A stretch of 64,000 bases of DNA from NCBI RefSeq assembly GCF_000092125.1, contig NC_014212.1, forward strand, positions 62,001 through 126,000. The letters run 5' to 3'. Origin of the DNA: Allomeiothermus silvanus DSM 9946. Its GTDB lineage: Bacteria; Deinococcota; Deinococci; Deinococcales; Thermaceae. A program made the translations under genes and the position numbers. Below the pieces are notes generated by a model. The model was not told where the DNA came from and searched no databases. It was given only the letters and a program-made list of their open reading frames with translations. This document shows, piece after piece, positions 36,379 to 44,973 of this stretch. How positions within the stretch are numbered: position 1 is the first letter of the stretch; the number at the start of each line of letters is the position of its first letter.

Positions 36379-36860
36379 CGTCGCTCGAGGTCTAAGAAGC
36401 TGAACGAGAACGGATGTTGCCCATCGGCGGGGTGAAAGGCTCGGCCCGTCTCCCTCCACTCGGAGGGGTCGAACTCGGGGAAAAAGGTATCTGCCTCCGT
36501 AATCTCGGTATCCACCAGGGTCAGCCACATTCGCCGGGCGAGGGGAAGGGCGAGGGCATAGACTTCCCCGCCGCCAATCACCATGATCTCTCCGCCCGCC
36601 AGGCCTGCTTGGAGGGTGGGGACCACCTCGACCCCCTCGGCTTGGAAGTTGGGGTTTCGGGTCAGGACCACGTTTCGGCGCCCCGGCAGGGGCCGCCCAA
36701 TGCTCTCAAAGGTCTTACGGCCCATCAGTACGGTATGGCCCAGGGTGAGGGCCTTGAAGCGCCGCAGGTCATCGGGGAGATGCCAGGGCAGCCGACCCCC
36801 CTTGCCGATGGCGCGGTTGCGGTCCATGGCGGCGATAAGGGTGAGGGAAGGGCTATCCAT
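36375..36860 (-). CDS. folA: dihydrofolate reductase
   Basis: 161 aa. LIAAMDRNRAIGKGGRLPWH (Met20 loop), DDLRRFKALT, VLMGRKTFESIGRPLPGRRN (NADPH site) and MVIGGGEVYALAL are typical. Regenerates tetrahydrofolate from the dihydrofolate made by thymidylate synthase, whose gene lies 31 bases upstream in the same direction. Its end overlaps the convergent thioesterase gene by 4 bases. Confidence 0.96.
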   Translation of the reverse strand: MDSPSLTLIAAMDRNRAIGKGGRLPWHLPDDLRRFKALTLGHTVLMGRKTFESIGRPLPGRRNVVLTRNPNFQAEGVEVVPTLQAGLAGGEIMVIGGGEVYALALPLARRMWLTLVDTEITEADTFFPEFDPSEWRETGRAFHPADGQHPFSFSFLDLERR

Positions 36861-36891
36861 AGAAGGCTCGCTGTAGCGACCGCCAGGTGGG

Positions 36892-37686
36892 CTAGACGGC
36901 GACCGGGGCGGGAATCGGGGGGTGGGGATGGTAGCCCTCGAGCACGATATCTTCGTAGCGGAAGGCAAAGAGGTCGCGTAGGCCTGGGTTGAGCCGGACG
37001 GTGGGCAGGGGGCGTGGTTCTCGCGCGAGTTGGATGCGGGCTTGCTCGAGGTGGTTGTTGTACAGGTGGGCATCGCCCAGGGTGTGGATGAACTCGCCCG
37101 GCTCCAACCCGCTTACGTGCGCGATCATGAGCGTGAGCAGCGCGTACGAGGCGATGTTGAAAGGCACCCCCAAAAAAACGTCGGCGCTGCGCTGGTAGAG
37201 TTGGCAGGAGAGGCGCCCGCCCGATACGTAAAATTGGAACAGGGTATGGCAGGGGGCCAGGGCCATCTTGGGCAGATCGGCCACGTTCCATGCGCTCACC
37301 ACCATCCGCCTGGAGTCGGGGTTGCGGCGGATCTCCTGGAGCACCCAGGCGATCTGGTCTACCGTTTTGCCGCCCGGCCCTTCCCACGAGCGCCACTGCT
37401 TGCCGTAGATGGGCCCCAGCTCGCCCGATTCGTCCGCCCACTCGTCCCAGATCGAAACCCCGTGCTCCTTGAGGTAGCGGATGTTGGTGTCTCCCCGTAA
37501 AAACCAGAGTAGCTCGTAGACTACGCTTTTCCAGTGGACCTTTTTGGTAGTGACCAGGGGGAAGCCTTCCTGGAGGTCAAAGCGCATCTGGTAGCCGAAG
37601 ATCGAACGGGTACCGACCCCGGTGCGGTCGGACTTGGGCACTCCGTGCTCGAGCACGTAGCGCATGAGTTCGTGGTAAGCCTGCAT
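36892..37686 (-). CDS. thyA: thymidylate synthase
   Basis: 264 aa, the E. coli ThyA length. Converts dUMP to dTMP with methylene-tetrahydrofolate. [33 protein letters not shown], the catalytic Cys in [12 protein letters not shown], and [19 protein letters not shown] are visible. ATG 37686 is set by the leaderless promoter. Forms an operon with folA, the usual partner. Confidence 0.97.
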   Translation of the reverse strand: MQAYHELMRYVLEHGVPKSDRTGVGTRSIFGYQMRFDLQEGFPLVTTKKVHWKSVVYELLWFLRGDTNIRYLKEHGVSIWDEWADESGELGPIYGKQWRSWEGPGGKTVDQIAWVLQEIRRNPDSRRMVVSAWNVADLPKMALAPCHTLFQFYVSGGRLSCQLYQRSADVFLGVPFNIASYALLTLMIAHVSGLEPGEFIHTLGDAHLYNNHLEQARIQLAREPRPLPTVRLNPGLRDLFAFRYEDIVLEGYHPHPPIPAPVAV

Positions 37687-37693
37687 CGCCCTT

Positions 37694-37699
37694 AGTTTA
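37694..37699 (-). promoter_or_regulatory. -10 box of thyA
   Basis: TAAACT on the minus strand, 7 bases before the ATG. Confidence 0.5.
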
Positions 37700-37714
37700 C
37701 TGGCCATAGCAGAT

Positions 37715-37741
37715 CCCCCGCCACAGCCGGGCGGGGGTTTT
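37715..37741 (+). terminator. hairpin with T-run, plus-strand orientation
   Basis: CCCCCGCC (37715-37722) / GGCGGGGG (37730-37737) then TTTT. It faces away from the SLH gene and upstream of thyA; no plus-strand gene ends here, so it may block antisense transcription or act as a hairpin for the SLH message. Confidence 0.5.
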
Positions 37742-37763
37742 GGTATGAAGTTGCTTTGCCCGA

Positions 37764-37795
37764 GGCGTATTTTCGCCGAGCGGAGCGAGGGGTAG
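37764..37795 (+). repeat. dispersed short repeat, copy R4, inside one of two tandem 30-base units
   Basis: The sequence TTGCTTTGCCCGA ... GGGCAAACACGTCTTG occurs twice in tandem (37751-37810 and 37811-37840). In the second unit the two halves are one base apart; in the first they are separated by this copy of the dispersed repeat. That shows the repeat entered as a discrete unit of about 31 bases. Confidence 0.7.
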
Positions 37796-37848
37796 GGCAA
37801 ACACGTCTTGTTGCTTTGCCCGAAGGGCAAACACGTCTTGAGGCTAGG

Positions 37849-39123
37849 TTAGAAACCGAGCCGCAAACCGGCGCGGGCGCCCAAACCAAACTGCAGGTTT
37901 TTCTCAAAGCGGGGATTGGCCTCAACAAACAACCCAAAGTTGCGGGAGAAATTGAGGCCGAAGCCCACTACGCTATTCCCGTAGGTATTAGCCAGGATGT
38001 CGCCAGAAGCACTCAGGTCGAAACGCGCGCCCAAACCGATGTACGGATCGAAGAAAGCGCCCGGGTTGAGGTAGCGGATAAAGTTCAACTCCAGGGCCAG
38101 GCTGCCGGTATTGAGGCGGTAATCCACCCCTAAGCGGGGTCCAAAGCCTAGTAAAAGATCCCGCAAGCCCACCGTCGCTGAGACGCTCAGGTCATCGGTG
38201 AAGTTAGGGGATACCGGGTTGGTGGTGATTACCGGGTACGCGGCGCCAATACCAAAGTACACGTTAGGCAGCGCAGCCGGGGCCGCCGCTGGCTCCGTAG
38301 GAGTGGGAGTGGGGGCCGGAGTAGGAGTAGGAGCGGGGGCCGGGGTGGGGGTAGCTGCTCGCTGGCGTAGCGCCGCCACATCAGCCTGAAGGCTACGCAC
38401 CTGCTGTTCCAGGGCTGCGATGCGCTCAGCCTGGGCAGTGTTGGGCTGGCCCACTTGCTGACTGAGCTGTTGAATCTGCTGCTCCAGGGTAGTCACCCGG
38501 GGGGTCAGGTCTGGGCCGGCTGCAGGGGCTGGTTGGGCCGGGGCCTGGCTGAGCTTTTGCACCTGCTCCTCGAGGGCCGCAATTCGTGCGGCGAGGGCAT
38601 CGCTCTGCGGGGCCTGGGCGGGTTGCCCCCCGAGGCTCCTTACTTGCTGCTCGAGCGCGGCGATTCGGTTGGAGAGGTCGGTGGTGTCGGGTGCGGGGCG
38701 GCTCGCGAGCTGCTGCACTTGCTGCTCGAGGGATGTCAAGCGCTTGTCTTGGGAAGCACCCGCCTCCTCGAGGGCGGTCAGGCGCTTTTGTAGGGCGGCT
38801 AGTTCTGCTTGGACCTGCTGTATTCCTTGCTGAATCATGCCCTGATCCTGCTGCGGCACCTGGCTGAGAGCGCCTGATTGCAGCAGGCGGTAGAAGATCA
38901 AGGCGGCCTGGTAGCGGGTGAGGTTCTCGTTACCCCGGAAGGTGCCATCAGGGAAGCCCTGGATTAGGCCGCGCTGGGTAATGTACTCCACCGCCTCCCG
39001 CGCCCAGTGGCCAGCGGGCACATCGCGGAAATTGGCGGGCGGGTTTTGGGCTTGCGCCAGCGACAGCGAGCCCAAGCCTAGCGACAACGCCAAAACCGAG
39101 GAGAGCCATAGTTTTCTATGCAT
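37849..39123 (-). CDS. SLH-domain outer-envelope protein with coiled coil and beta-barrel
   Basis: 424 aa. Signal peptide 1-25; one SLH domain (about 30-80) with FRDVPAGHWAREAVEYI and QGFPDGTFRGNENLTRYQAA; a long coiled coil (85-260) rich in Gln with repeated AALEQQVRSL-type heptads; a Pro-Thr hinge (TPAPAPTPTPAPTPTP); and a C-terminal beta-rich domain (290-424) ending in aromatic Phe, as in outer-membrane barrels. SLH binds the pyruvylated peptidoglycan-linked polymer and ties the outer envelope to the wall. Its SLH domain is nearly identical to that of the gene at 48664. Confidence 0.9.
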   Translation of the reverse strand: MHRKLWLSSVLALSLGLGSLSLAQAQNPPANFRDVPAGHWAREAVEYITQRGLIQGFPDGTFRGNENLTRYQAALIFYRLLQSGALSQVPQQDQGMIQQGIQQVQAELAALQKRLTALEEAGASQDKRLTSLEQQVQQLASRPAPDTTDLSNRIAALEQQVRSLGGQPAQAPQSDALAARIAALEEQVQKLSQAPAQPAPAAGPDLTPRVTTLEQQIQQLSQQVGQPNTAQAERIAALEQQVRSLQADVAALRQRAATPTPAPAPTPTPAPTPTPTEPAAAPAALPNVYFGIGAAYPVITTNPVSPNFTDDLSVSATVGLRDLLLGFGPRLGVDYRLNTGSLALELNFIRYLNPGAFFDPYIGLGARFDLSASGDILANTYGNSVVGFGLNFSRNFGLFVEANPRFEKNLQFGLGARAGLRLGF

Positions 39124-39492
39124 GCATACACCTCCGAGAATTTAGAACTACAAGCCCTAGGAAGCTGGCCTGTACTCCCTCACCCTATTGACCCTAGGTG
39201 AAGAGACTCCCAAAAGCAGGTTGAGGACTTATTGGGCGCATTGTCATCTGTCTCATATAAAATCGGAGCCAATCCCACCTATGCTTCCGAAGTGAAGCGA
39301 CCCAAACGCCTCGGTGAGGGAAAATCCACGCCTAGGGTGCTATATGGGGATTGGCTCAAGATTCAATAAAGCCCAGGCGACATTAGGGATTTACCATGGG
39401 CGAGCCTCGAGTTCTCCCTGCTTTGCTAACTATTTCCCTGGCCCGCAGCAGGGGGCTACAAGTTCGCGCCCTGAAGTTATAGGCCTGATATT

Positions 39493-39630
39493 AACCCCGC
39501 CCGAGACGTTTGTTTCGCCGACCTCAGGGAGAGGTGGGGTAGCGTTCCGCTTTAGGGCAAGCCAAAGCCCAGCTGCTGGGTGTGCTCCCCTGGACTCGCT
39601 ACCCGGCTATCGCCGCGGGCGGAGGCCCCA
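39493..39630. mobile_element. MITE-like repeat, copy A
   Basis: Begins AACCCCGCCCGAG and ends near CGGGCGGAGGCCCC, so its ends are inverted. It shares with copy B (45953-46139) TTTAGGGCAAGCCAAAGC (39551-39568), GCTACCCGGCTATCGCCGC (39598-39616) and a GTTTCGCCGACC block near the left end. It has no coding capacity. Confidence 0.6.
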
Positions 39631-39699
39631 TAATAAGAACAGATCAAGCGGGTTTCTTATGGATCGTAACCTGTTGATTTCAAATATAACCCCGGATGC

Positions 39700-39705
39700 T
39701 ACCCT
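39700..39705 (+). promoter_or_regulatory. -10 box of the holin-like gene
   Basis: TACCCT, 6 bases before the ATG at 39712. Confidence 0.4.
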
Positions 39706-39711
39706 GAGGCT

Positions 39712-40065
39712 ATGCGAGGATTCCTGCTCCGCCTCCTCTTGAACAGCGTAGCTCTGTGGATCGTGGCCCAACTGTATAGCGGGGTTTTCTTCGCGCCGGG
39801 CTCGGGGCTTTTAGATTACCTGGTGGCGGGACTCATCCTGGGGTTGGCCAACGCCCTGATTAGGCCCATCTTGCTCCTCCTTACCCTGCCCCTCAACCTG
39901 GTCACCCTGGGGCTTTTCACCTTGGTTGTCAACGCCGTCGTGCTGGTGTTGGTGGCGAGTTTTACCAACCTCGAGGTGCGCGGCTTCGGTGGAGCCTTCA
40001 TCGGCGCGATCATCCTGGCTATCGTGAGCTACCTGCTCAACACGCTGGTCGGGGACCGGAAGTGA
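39712..40065 (+). CDS. phage-holin-4-2 / YvlD-type membrane protein
   Basis: 117 aa with four transmembrane segments: LLNSVALWIVAQLYSGV, the DYLVAGLILGLANALIRPIL block typical of the family, LFTLVVNAVVLVLVASF and AFIGAIILAIVSYLLNTLVG. Despite the family name these are ordinary bacterial membrane proteins of unknown role, often stress-linked. No phage genes are nearby. Confidence 0.85.
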   Translation: MRGFLLRLLLNSVALWIVAQLYSGVFFAPGSGLLDYLVAGLILGLANALIRPILLLLTLPLNLVTLGLFTLVVNAVVLVLVASFTNLEVRGFGGAFIGAIILAIVSYLLNTLVGDRK

Positions 40066-40082
40066 TGGCTCAACTTCGGGGT

Positions 40083-40514
40083 CTAGGAGTTGATGTACTG
40101 CTGTAGCTGGGCGATCAGAAACTCCTGCTCGGTCATGATGGCCTTTACCACGTCCCCGATGGAGATCACCCCGGCCAGCCGGCCTCCTTCCATCACCGGC
40201 AGGTGGCGGATGCGGTGTTGAGTCATCAGGGCCATGCACTCGCCTACCGTGGCCTCCGGGCTGACCGTGACCAAATCGGTGGTCATGACCTCGTGGACCG
40301 GGGTATCACGCGAAGCCCGGCCCATCAGGATGATCTTTCGGGCGTAGTCGCGCTCGGAGAAGATCCCCACCAACTGCCCCTCTTCCAGCACTAGCAAGGC
40401 TCCCACATCGTGCTGGGCCATGCGCTCGAGCGCCTCGTACACCGTGGCCTGGGGGTGGATGTCAAAGACCCGGCTGCCTTTGACCTGCAACAACTGCCGC
40501 ACCGTCGCCGTCAT
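40083..40514 (-). CDS. CBS-pair protein
   Basis: 143 aa made of two CBS motifs (about 8-62 and 72-130): VFDIHPQATVYEALERMAQH, FSERDYARKII, VMTTDLVTVSPEATVGECMA and HLPVMEGGRLAGVISIGDVV. CBS pairs bind adenosine nucleotides and act as energy sensors. GGGAGGTG sits just before ATG 40514, which fixes the start. Confidence 0.92.
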   Translation of the reverse strand: MTATVRQLLQVKGSRVFDIHPQATVYEALERMAQHDVGALLVLEEGQLVGIFSERDYARKIILMGRASRDTPVHEVMTTDLVTVSPEATVGECMALMTQHRIRHLPVMEGGRLAGVISIGDVVKAIMTEQEFLIAQLQQYINS

Positions 40515-40592
40515 GAGCACCTCCCGACTCGTACCGAGGGTTGTTTCTATCAGTCTACCCTATGACTTGGGAAGGCTTTCTTTTTCTGGTCG

Positions 40593-41414
40593 TTAGCGCA
40601 CGACCAGCACTGGCCCCCGCGAACCTCGCAGGGCGTACTCGGTGGTAGAACCCAGTAGCCAGCGCCGCACTGGGCCGCCGCCGAAAGCACCCAAGGCCAG
40701 CAGGTCGGCAGTTCCTTGGGCTTCCAGCAACCGCTCGGCAGGGTCGCCCTGAAGCGCCGCCGGTTCCATGCTCAGGCCATAAGCCGCCAGGTACTCGGCG
40801 CCCTCGCGGGCTAACTCCTCGGCGCGGTTCAAGTTGTCATCCACGCTCAGCACCTGAACTCCCAAGCCCAGCTCCACCGCCAGCGGCGCAGCGAAGTGCA
40901 AAGCCCGTACCGCCGGCTCGGAGCCGTCATAGCCGATGAGCAGCCGCTCGGGGCGGGTATATGCGGGTGGGGTCAGGAGAACCGGGACCGGGCTAGTACG
41001 CACCACCCGTTCGGCAGTGCCGCCGAGTGCCTCGCCCTCAGGGTGGTTCTCCCCCTGGCGGCCCAGCACCACCAGGTCAGCGGTGCGGGCTTCTTGTACG
41101 ATCACCTCGGCAGGGACCCCGGTCTCGAGCTTATAGGCGAAGTTTACCCCGGCACTCTGGGCGGAGTCCCCAAGCCGCTTCAAGATACCCTCACCCTTCA
41201 CGGTGAGGGCCTGCTCGATCTCCTGGTGATACGCCGGGAGCGGGACCGACAGCGCCCCCAGATCGAGGAACTCGGGTAGCCGGATCCAGCGGCTATCCCG
41301 CACGAACAGGCCCACTAGCTGGGCCTCGAGTTCGTATGCCAGCCACTCGGCCAGGGTTTCCGCACCCCTAGCCGGAGCCGAGCCATCGCTAGCGATCAGG
41401 ATGCGTTTGACCAT
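40593..41414 (-). CDS. tandem universal stress protein
   Basis: 273 aa with two UspA domains. The first (1-143) starts KRILIASDGSAPARGAETL and has VVLGRQGENHPEGEALGGTAERVV; the second starts RLLIGYDGSEPAVRALHFA and has LGAFGGGPVRRWLLGSTTEY. Both contain the GX2GX9G(S/T) ATP-binding pattern. Tandem Usp proteins act in stress survival by unknown binding activity. CACAAT, 6 bases before the ATG, is a weak -10. Confidence 0.92.
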   Translation of the reverse strand: MVKRILIASDGSAPARGAETLAEWLAYELEAQLVGLFVRDSRWIRLPEFLDLGALSVPLPAYHQEIEQALTVKGEGILKRLGDSAQSAGVNFAYKLETGVPAEVIVQEARTADLVVLGRQGENHPEGEALGGTAERVVRTSPVPVLLTPPAYTRPERLLIGYDGSEPAVRALHFAAPLAVELGLGVQVLSVDDNLNRAEELAREGAEYLAAYGLSMEPAALQGDPAERLLEAQGTADLLALGAFGGGPVRRWLLGSTTEYALRGSRGPVLVVR

Positions 41415-41507
41415 ACCCCCATTGTGCACCCAAAAACAGGGGTGTGGATGTCACCCGACCCCGCAAAATGCCCCGCCGTACCGCAAAAAGGGCGCGGGGC
41501 GGGAGAA

Positions 41508-42656
41508 TCAATCGCCTCCCAGGGCTACTTGGGGCCTCGCCTCCCGCACCGCCAAGGACAGGGTAAGGGCGGGGATCAGCAAAAGGCCCATCACGCTGAG
41601 GCTTTCAATCACCCCGAAGCGCTCGACGAGGGGGCCTACTGCTCCGTAAAGCAGCCCGGCGAAGCCCCAGGTAAAGCCCATCAACAACCCCGAGACGGTG
41701 GCCATCTGCTTGGGTTCGTGTTCCTGGGCCATCGCCACCGCAGTGGGAACCCCAGCGTTCATCAACGCCCCGGTGAGGGAGAGCACCCCTACAAACAGCC
41801 AGTGCTCTGGGGGTAACACCAAGAGCGCCACATACAGGGGGATCGCGCAGACCATTGTGCCTACCAGCACCGCGCGCCGTCCCAGCCGGTCGGAGAGGGT
41901 CCCCCCCAGAAAGGCTCCGGCGGTGGCGGATACGCTGTAGGCGGTGAGGGTAATCTTTACCCACTCGTCGGAGAGACCGCGCTGGGCAAACCAGAAGGGG
42001 ATGGTGGTGGAAAAGCTCATAAACACCACGCTGCGCAAGGTGGAAACCGCCCACAATCGGGCTACTTGGCCTTTGAAGACTCGAGCCAGGTCGCTGAAGG
42101 TTGAGGGTTTGGTTTGCAGGCGGATCGCCGGGGCCTTCCACAAAAGCAGCACCGCCGGGACGAAGGCCAGGGGGACCAGCCAGGAGAGCGCCTTGAGTCC
42201 TCCGGCGTTCACCACGCTCAAGGAAAGAGCCGGGGCCATGGCCATGCCCACATAGCCCCCAGTGGAGAAGAAGCTAAGCCAAAAACCGCGGCGGGCGGGG
42301 TTTGCGTACTGCCCCACCAAGGCTGCCGCCGCCGAATGGAAAAGCGCCGAGCCCAGCCCGGAACAAGCCAACATCAAACCCAACGCCAACGGGGTGGGGA
42401 AAAACCCCATCAGCCCGCCACCCAACGCCACCAGGACCGGCCCCAAGGCAGCCAGCACCCGCCGGTCATAGCGGTCGGCGATCAGCCCAGCCACCGGCTG
42501 GAGCAGGCTACCGCTGAGCGAGTAGATGGCTACCAAGAGCGAAACCGTTCCATACCCCACCCCGTAGGCTACCTGGAGCTTAGGCAAAAGCGGGGTCAGG
42601 AAAGCCCCGAAGAGGTCGTTGGTAGCGTGCAGCCAGGAGAGAAGCAGCGGCAGCAT
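41508..42656 (-). CDS. MFS transporter, YNFM/fosmidomycin-resistance-like
   Basis: 382 aa, 12 predicted transmembrane helices; starts MLPLLLSWLHATNDLFGAFL and contains the A-loop signature LIADRYDRRVLAALG and its second-half match GTLSDRLGRRAVLVG. HATNDLFGAFLTPLLP resembles the fosmidomycin-resistance (Fsr) group, so efflux is likely. ATG 42656 rather than an upstream in-frame ATG is set by a -10 box 7 bases before it. The promoter carries a TetR-like palindrome. Confidence 0.87.
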   Translation of the reverse strand: MLPLLLSWLHATNDLFGAFLTPLLPKLQVAYGVGYGTVSLLVAIYSLSGSLLQPVAGLIADRYDRRVLAALGPVLVALGGGLMGFFPTPLALGLMLACSGLGSALFHSAAAALVGQYANPARRGFWLSFFSTGGYVGMAMAPALSLSVVNAGGLKALSWLVPLAFVPAVLLLWKAPAIRLQTKPSTFSDLARVFKGQVARLWAVSTLRSVVFMSFSTTIPFWFAQRGLSDEWVKITLTAYSVSATAGAFLGGTLSDRLGRRAVLVGTMVCAIPLYVALLVLPPEHWLFVGVLSLTGALMNAGVPTAVAMAQEHEPKQMATVSGLLMGFTWGFAGLLYGAVGPLVERFGVIESLSVMGLLLIPALTLSLAVREARPQVALGGD

Positions 42657-42663
42657 AGACCCC

Positions 42664-42693
42664 AGCATACTCCTAAACTGACCCGCCGGTCAC
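42664..42693 (-). promoter_or_regulatory. MFS-transporter promoter with TetR-like palindrome
   Basis: -10 TATGCT (42669-42664 on the minus strand) 7 bases before the ATG; ACTGACCCGCCGGTCA (42677-42692) covers the -35 position. The same 16 bases precede nth. Confidence 0.55.
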
Positions 42694-42857
42694 CTTGCTG
42701 GCTATGCGGGGCGGGTGTGCTAGAATCCGCTCTGGCTATCTGCTGGCGAGACCATGGTTACACTCCGCGCTCGAGTTCAGATTTTCGTCTGCACCGTGAC
42801 CGCGTGAACAAACCAGGTTCATCAGCGACTAAGCTTGTTGGGATACAAAAGAAGCAG

Positions 42858-42934
<77 letters not shown>

Positions 42935-42974
42935 GCGCATCAGCAAGGGTAGCACCGCCTAAGGAGGCAGTCAA

Positions 42975-44873
42975 GTGTTTGGAATCAACAAACGGGTCAT
43001 CACCATCATCTTTGGTTTCCTCGCCCTGGCATTTTTGGTGGGGGCAACCATCCTTTTCGCCCTGCAAGGAGGGGGCAATCTGAGCGGCAATCGCAGCCAA
43101 GGCCCCACCGTGATGTGGGTCAACGGTCGCCCGGTCAGCGAACTCGAGCTAGCCCGCATTCAGTCGCGCGACCCGCTGCTCTCGAGCAACCCCCAGGGGC
43201 TCATGAAGCCGCTCTTGGATACTTTCTTCCTAGAGCAGGTAATCCTCACCAAAGCCGTGCAGCAAGACTCGAGCCGCATCCGGGTTTCCGGGGGGGAGGT
43301 GCGCAAAGCCCTCGATGACCTCAAGCAGCGCGCCGGGGCTACCACCAAGGAGCAATACGACCAGCTTCTAAACCAGATCGGCTACACCGACTCGCAACTG
43401 CGCGACGAGCTGCGCGACAGCCTAAAGGTCCAAAAGCGGGTCGAGGAGATCCAAAAGAAAGCCACCCCTACCCCCGAAGAGGTCAAATTTTACTTTGATC
43501 TGAACAAGGCTAACTACAAGACCGAAGACCGGGTCAAAGCCCGCCAGATCGTGGTGGACGACAAGAAACTGGCCGATGACCTCTACGCCCAGCTCAAGGC
43601 CGGGGCCGACTTCGTCGAGCTAGCCAAAAAGAACTCCAAGGTGGCCGCTGACCAGGGTGGAGCGCTAGGAGCCGAGACCGGCAAGAGCGAGCCCGGCTTC
43701 GTGACCCGGGTGATTTTCCCCAGCGAGGTGGCCGATGCGGTCTTCAAGCTCAAGCAGGGCGGCCTCACTGCACCCATTGCCTCTGGGGGTCGTTACTACA
43801 TCGTGAAGGTCGAGGAATTCAAACCCGGGGGCGACCCCAACTTTGAGGAGGTCAAAGACCGCGTTGCCGAGGATGTCAAGAAGATCAAAGGCGATCAGGC
43901 CCTAGAGGCATACCTCCTCGAGCTGCGCAAGAAAACCCAGGTGCGCTTTGCCGAGAACACCACTTATAAGTACGAGAACCCGGTGGTAGCCAAAGTAGGT
44001 GAGAGCGAAATCAAGCTCCCCGAGCTGACTCAATTGGTCTTCACCAATCAGCAGATTCCCCAGCTCATCCAGCAAGGCTTGGGCGATCTGGCGGTGCAGT
44101 TCTTTATGCCGCAGGCCCTCGAGCAGCTCATCACCCGCGAGATTCTGGTGAGCGAAGCCAAGAAGATAAACCAGCCCTTCGTGGGGGCCCGAGACCAAAT
44201 CGCCCGCGAGGTTCAGGCTTATCACACCAAGGACATCACCGTCACCGACGAGGAGGTGCGCAAGTACTACGCCGAGAACCCGGCCTCCTTTACCATTCCG
44301 GCCTCAGCGGAAGTGAAGGGAATAAGCTTCAAAAAGGAGGACGAAGCCAAGGCTAAGGCTTTCCGTGAGGCGGCTCTTAAAGGAGGCAAGCTCGAGGATT
44401 TGGCCAAGGCTAACGGGGGCACCGTCACCGATTACGGTAAGGTCAACCCCGGTACCTTACCCCCGGTCGCCAACCGCTTGGTGTTCCTCACCAAGGGGAA
44501 CTTCCCCAAGGGGCCGCTGGGTGAGGTGAGCGAGGTAGTCAAGCTCGACGACGGTAGCTACCAGGTGCTCATCGTCAACAACCGGGTAGCCGAGAAGCTC
44601 AAGCCCTTTGAAGAGGTAGCCGACCAGGCACGCGAGCAGGTATTGGCACAAAAGCGGAGCAAGGCGGCGCAAGCTTGGGTAGCCGAGTTGCGCAAGCAGA
44701 CCAAGGTGGAGAACAACCTCAACAAGGTGCTGGCCGAGATCACCCCTAAAGAGACCAAGCCCGCCAGTTCCAACCCTGGCTCAGGGCAGCAAACCCCAGC
44801 CCAATCCAGTCCGCAGAATAAAGCCCCTGCCCAACCTAAGCAGGAGAACCCGACCCCACCGAGCAAGCCCTGA
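42975..44873 (+). CDS. membrane-anchored peptidyl-prolyl isomerase / chaperone, PpiD-SurA type
   Basis: 632 aa; GTG start with AAGGAGG 7 bases ahead. One N-terminal membrane helix (VITIIFGFLALAFLVGATIL), a SurA-type chaperone domain (about 45-170), a parvulin domain at about 190-290 (VKARQIVVDDKK, GGALGAETGKSEPGFV, YYIVKVEEF), then a second chaperone/parvulin-like half (365-575) and a Pro-Gln tail. It folds exported and outer-membrane proteins in the periplasm, fitting the SLH barrels nearby. Confidence 0.9.
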   Translation: MFGINKRVITIIFGFLALAFLVGATILFALQGGGNLSGNRSQGPTVMWVNGRPVSELELARIQSRDPLLSSNPQGLMKPLLDTFFLEQVILTKAVQQDSSRIRVSGGEVRKALDDLKQRAGATTKEQYDQLLNQIGYTDSQLRDELRDSLKVQKRVEEIQKKATPTPEEVKFYFDLNKANYKTEDRVKARQIVVDDKKLADDLYAQLKAGADFVELAKKNSKVAADQGGALGAETGKSEPGFVTRVIFPSEVADAVFKLKQGGLTAPIASGGRYYIVKVEEFKPGGDPNFEEVKDRVAEDVKKIKGDQALEAYLLELRKKTQVRFAENTTYKYENPVVAKVGESEIKLPELTQLVFTNQQIPQLIQQGLGDLAVQFFMPQALEQLITREILVSEAKKINQPFVGARDQIAREVQAYHTKDITVTDEEVRKYYAENPASFTIPASAEVKGISFKKEDEAKAKAFREAALKGGKLEDLAKANGGTVTDYGKVNPGTLPPVANRLVFLTKGNFPKGPLGEVSEVVKLDDGSYQVLIVNNRVAEKLKPFEEVADQAREQVLAQKRSKAAQAWVAELRKQTKVENNLNKVLAEITPKETKPASSNPGSGQQTPAQSSPQNKAPAQPKQENPTPPSKP

Positions 44874-44901
44874 CTCTCTGCCGCACCCCCGTCGACCCAC
44901 T

Positions 44902-44933
44902 CCACCTCCTTTTGGGGGTGGATTGTTCTGTTT
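44902..44933 (+). terminator. Rho-independent terminator of the foldase gene
   Basis: CCACCTCC (44902-44909) / GGGGGTGG (44914-44921), loop TTTT, followed by ATTGTTCTGTTT. Confidence 0.75.
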
Positions 44934-44961
44934 GAGGGATATGCGGTTTGCCGAGCTTGAG

Positions 44962-44967
44962 TAAACT
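44962..44967 (+). promoter_or_regulatory. -10 box of the 224-aa hypothetical gene
   Basis: TAAACT, 6 bases before the ATG at 44974. Confidence 0.45.
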
Positions 44968-44973
44968 CTAAAT

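Larger units (their letters stand above)
39124..39711. other. 588-base intergenic region holding a MITE-like repeat
   Basis: The first 370 bases show no gene or clear promoter beyond the ribosome-binding site (GGAGGTG) of the SLH gene. Bases 39493-39630 form the MITE-like element described separately. A 142-codon open frame across the region (39314-39742) has no coding features and I do not call it. Confidence 0.5.

Noticed and set aside
38280-38780. A CRISPR-like or minisatellite array suggested by repeated CTGCTGCTCGAG-type words
   Set aside because: They are heptad repeats of the coiled coil (AALEQQV) in the SLH protein; spacing follows codons, with no spacers.
39314-39742. A 142-codon open frame in the intergenic region before the holin-like gene
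   Set aside because: It runs through the MITE-like repeat and into the next gene in another frame, with no promoter, ribosome-binding site or recognisable domain.
39712-40065. A prophage, because of the phage-holin family name
   Set aside because: The family is widespread on bacterial chromosomes and there are no phage genes nearby.
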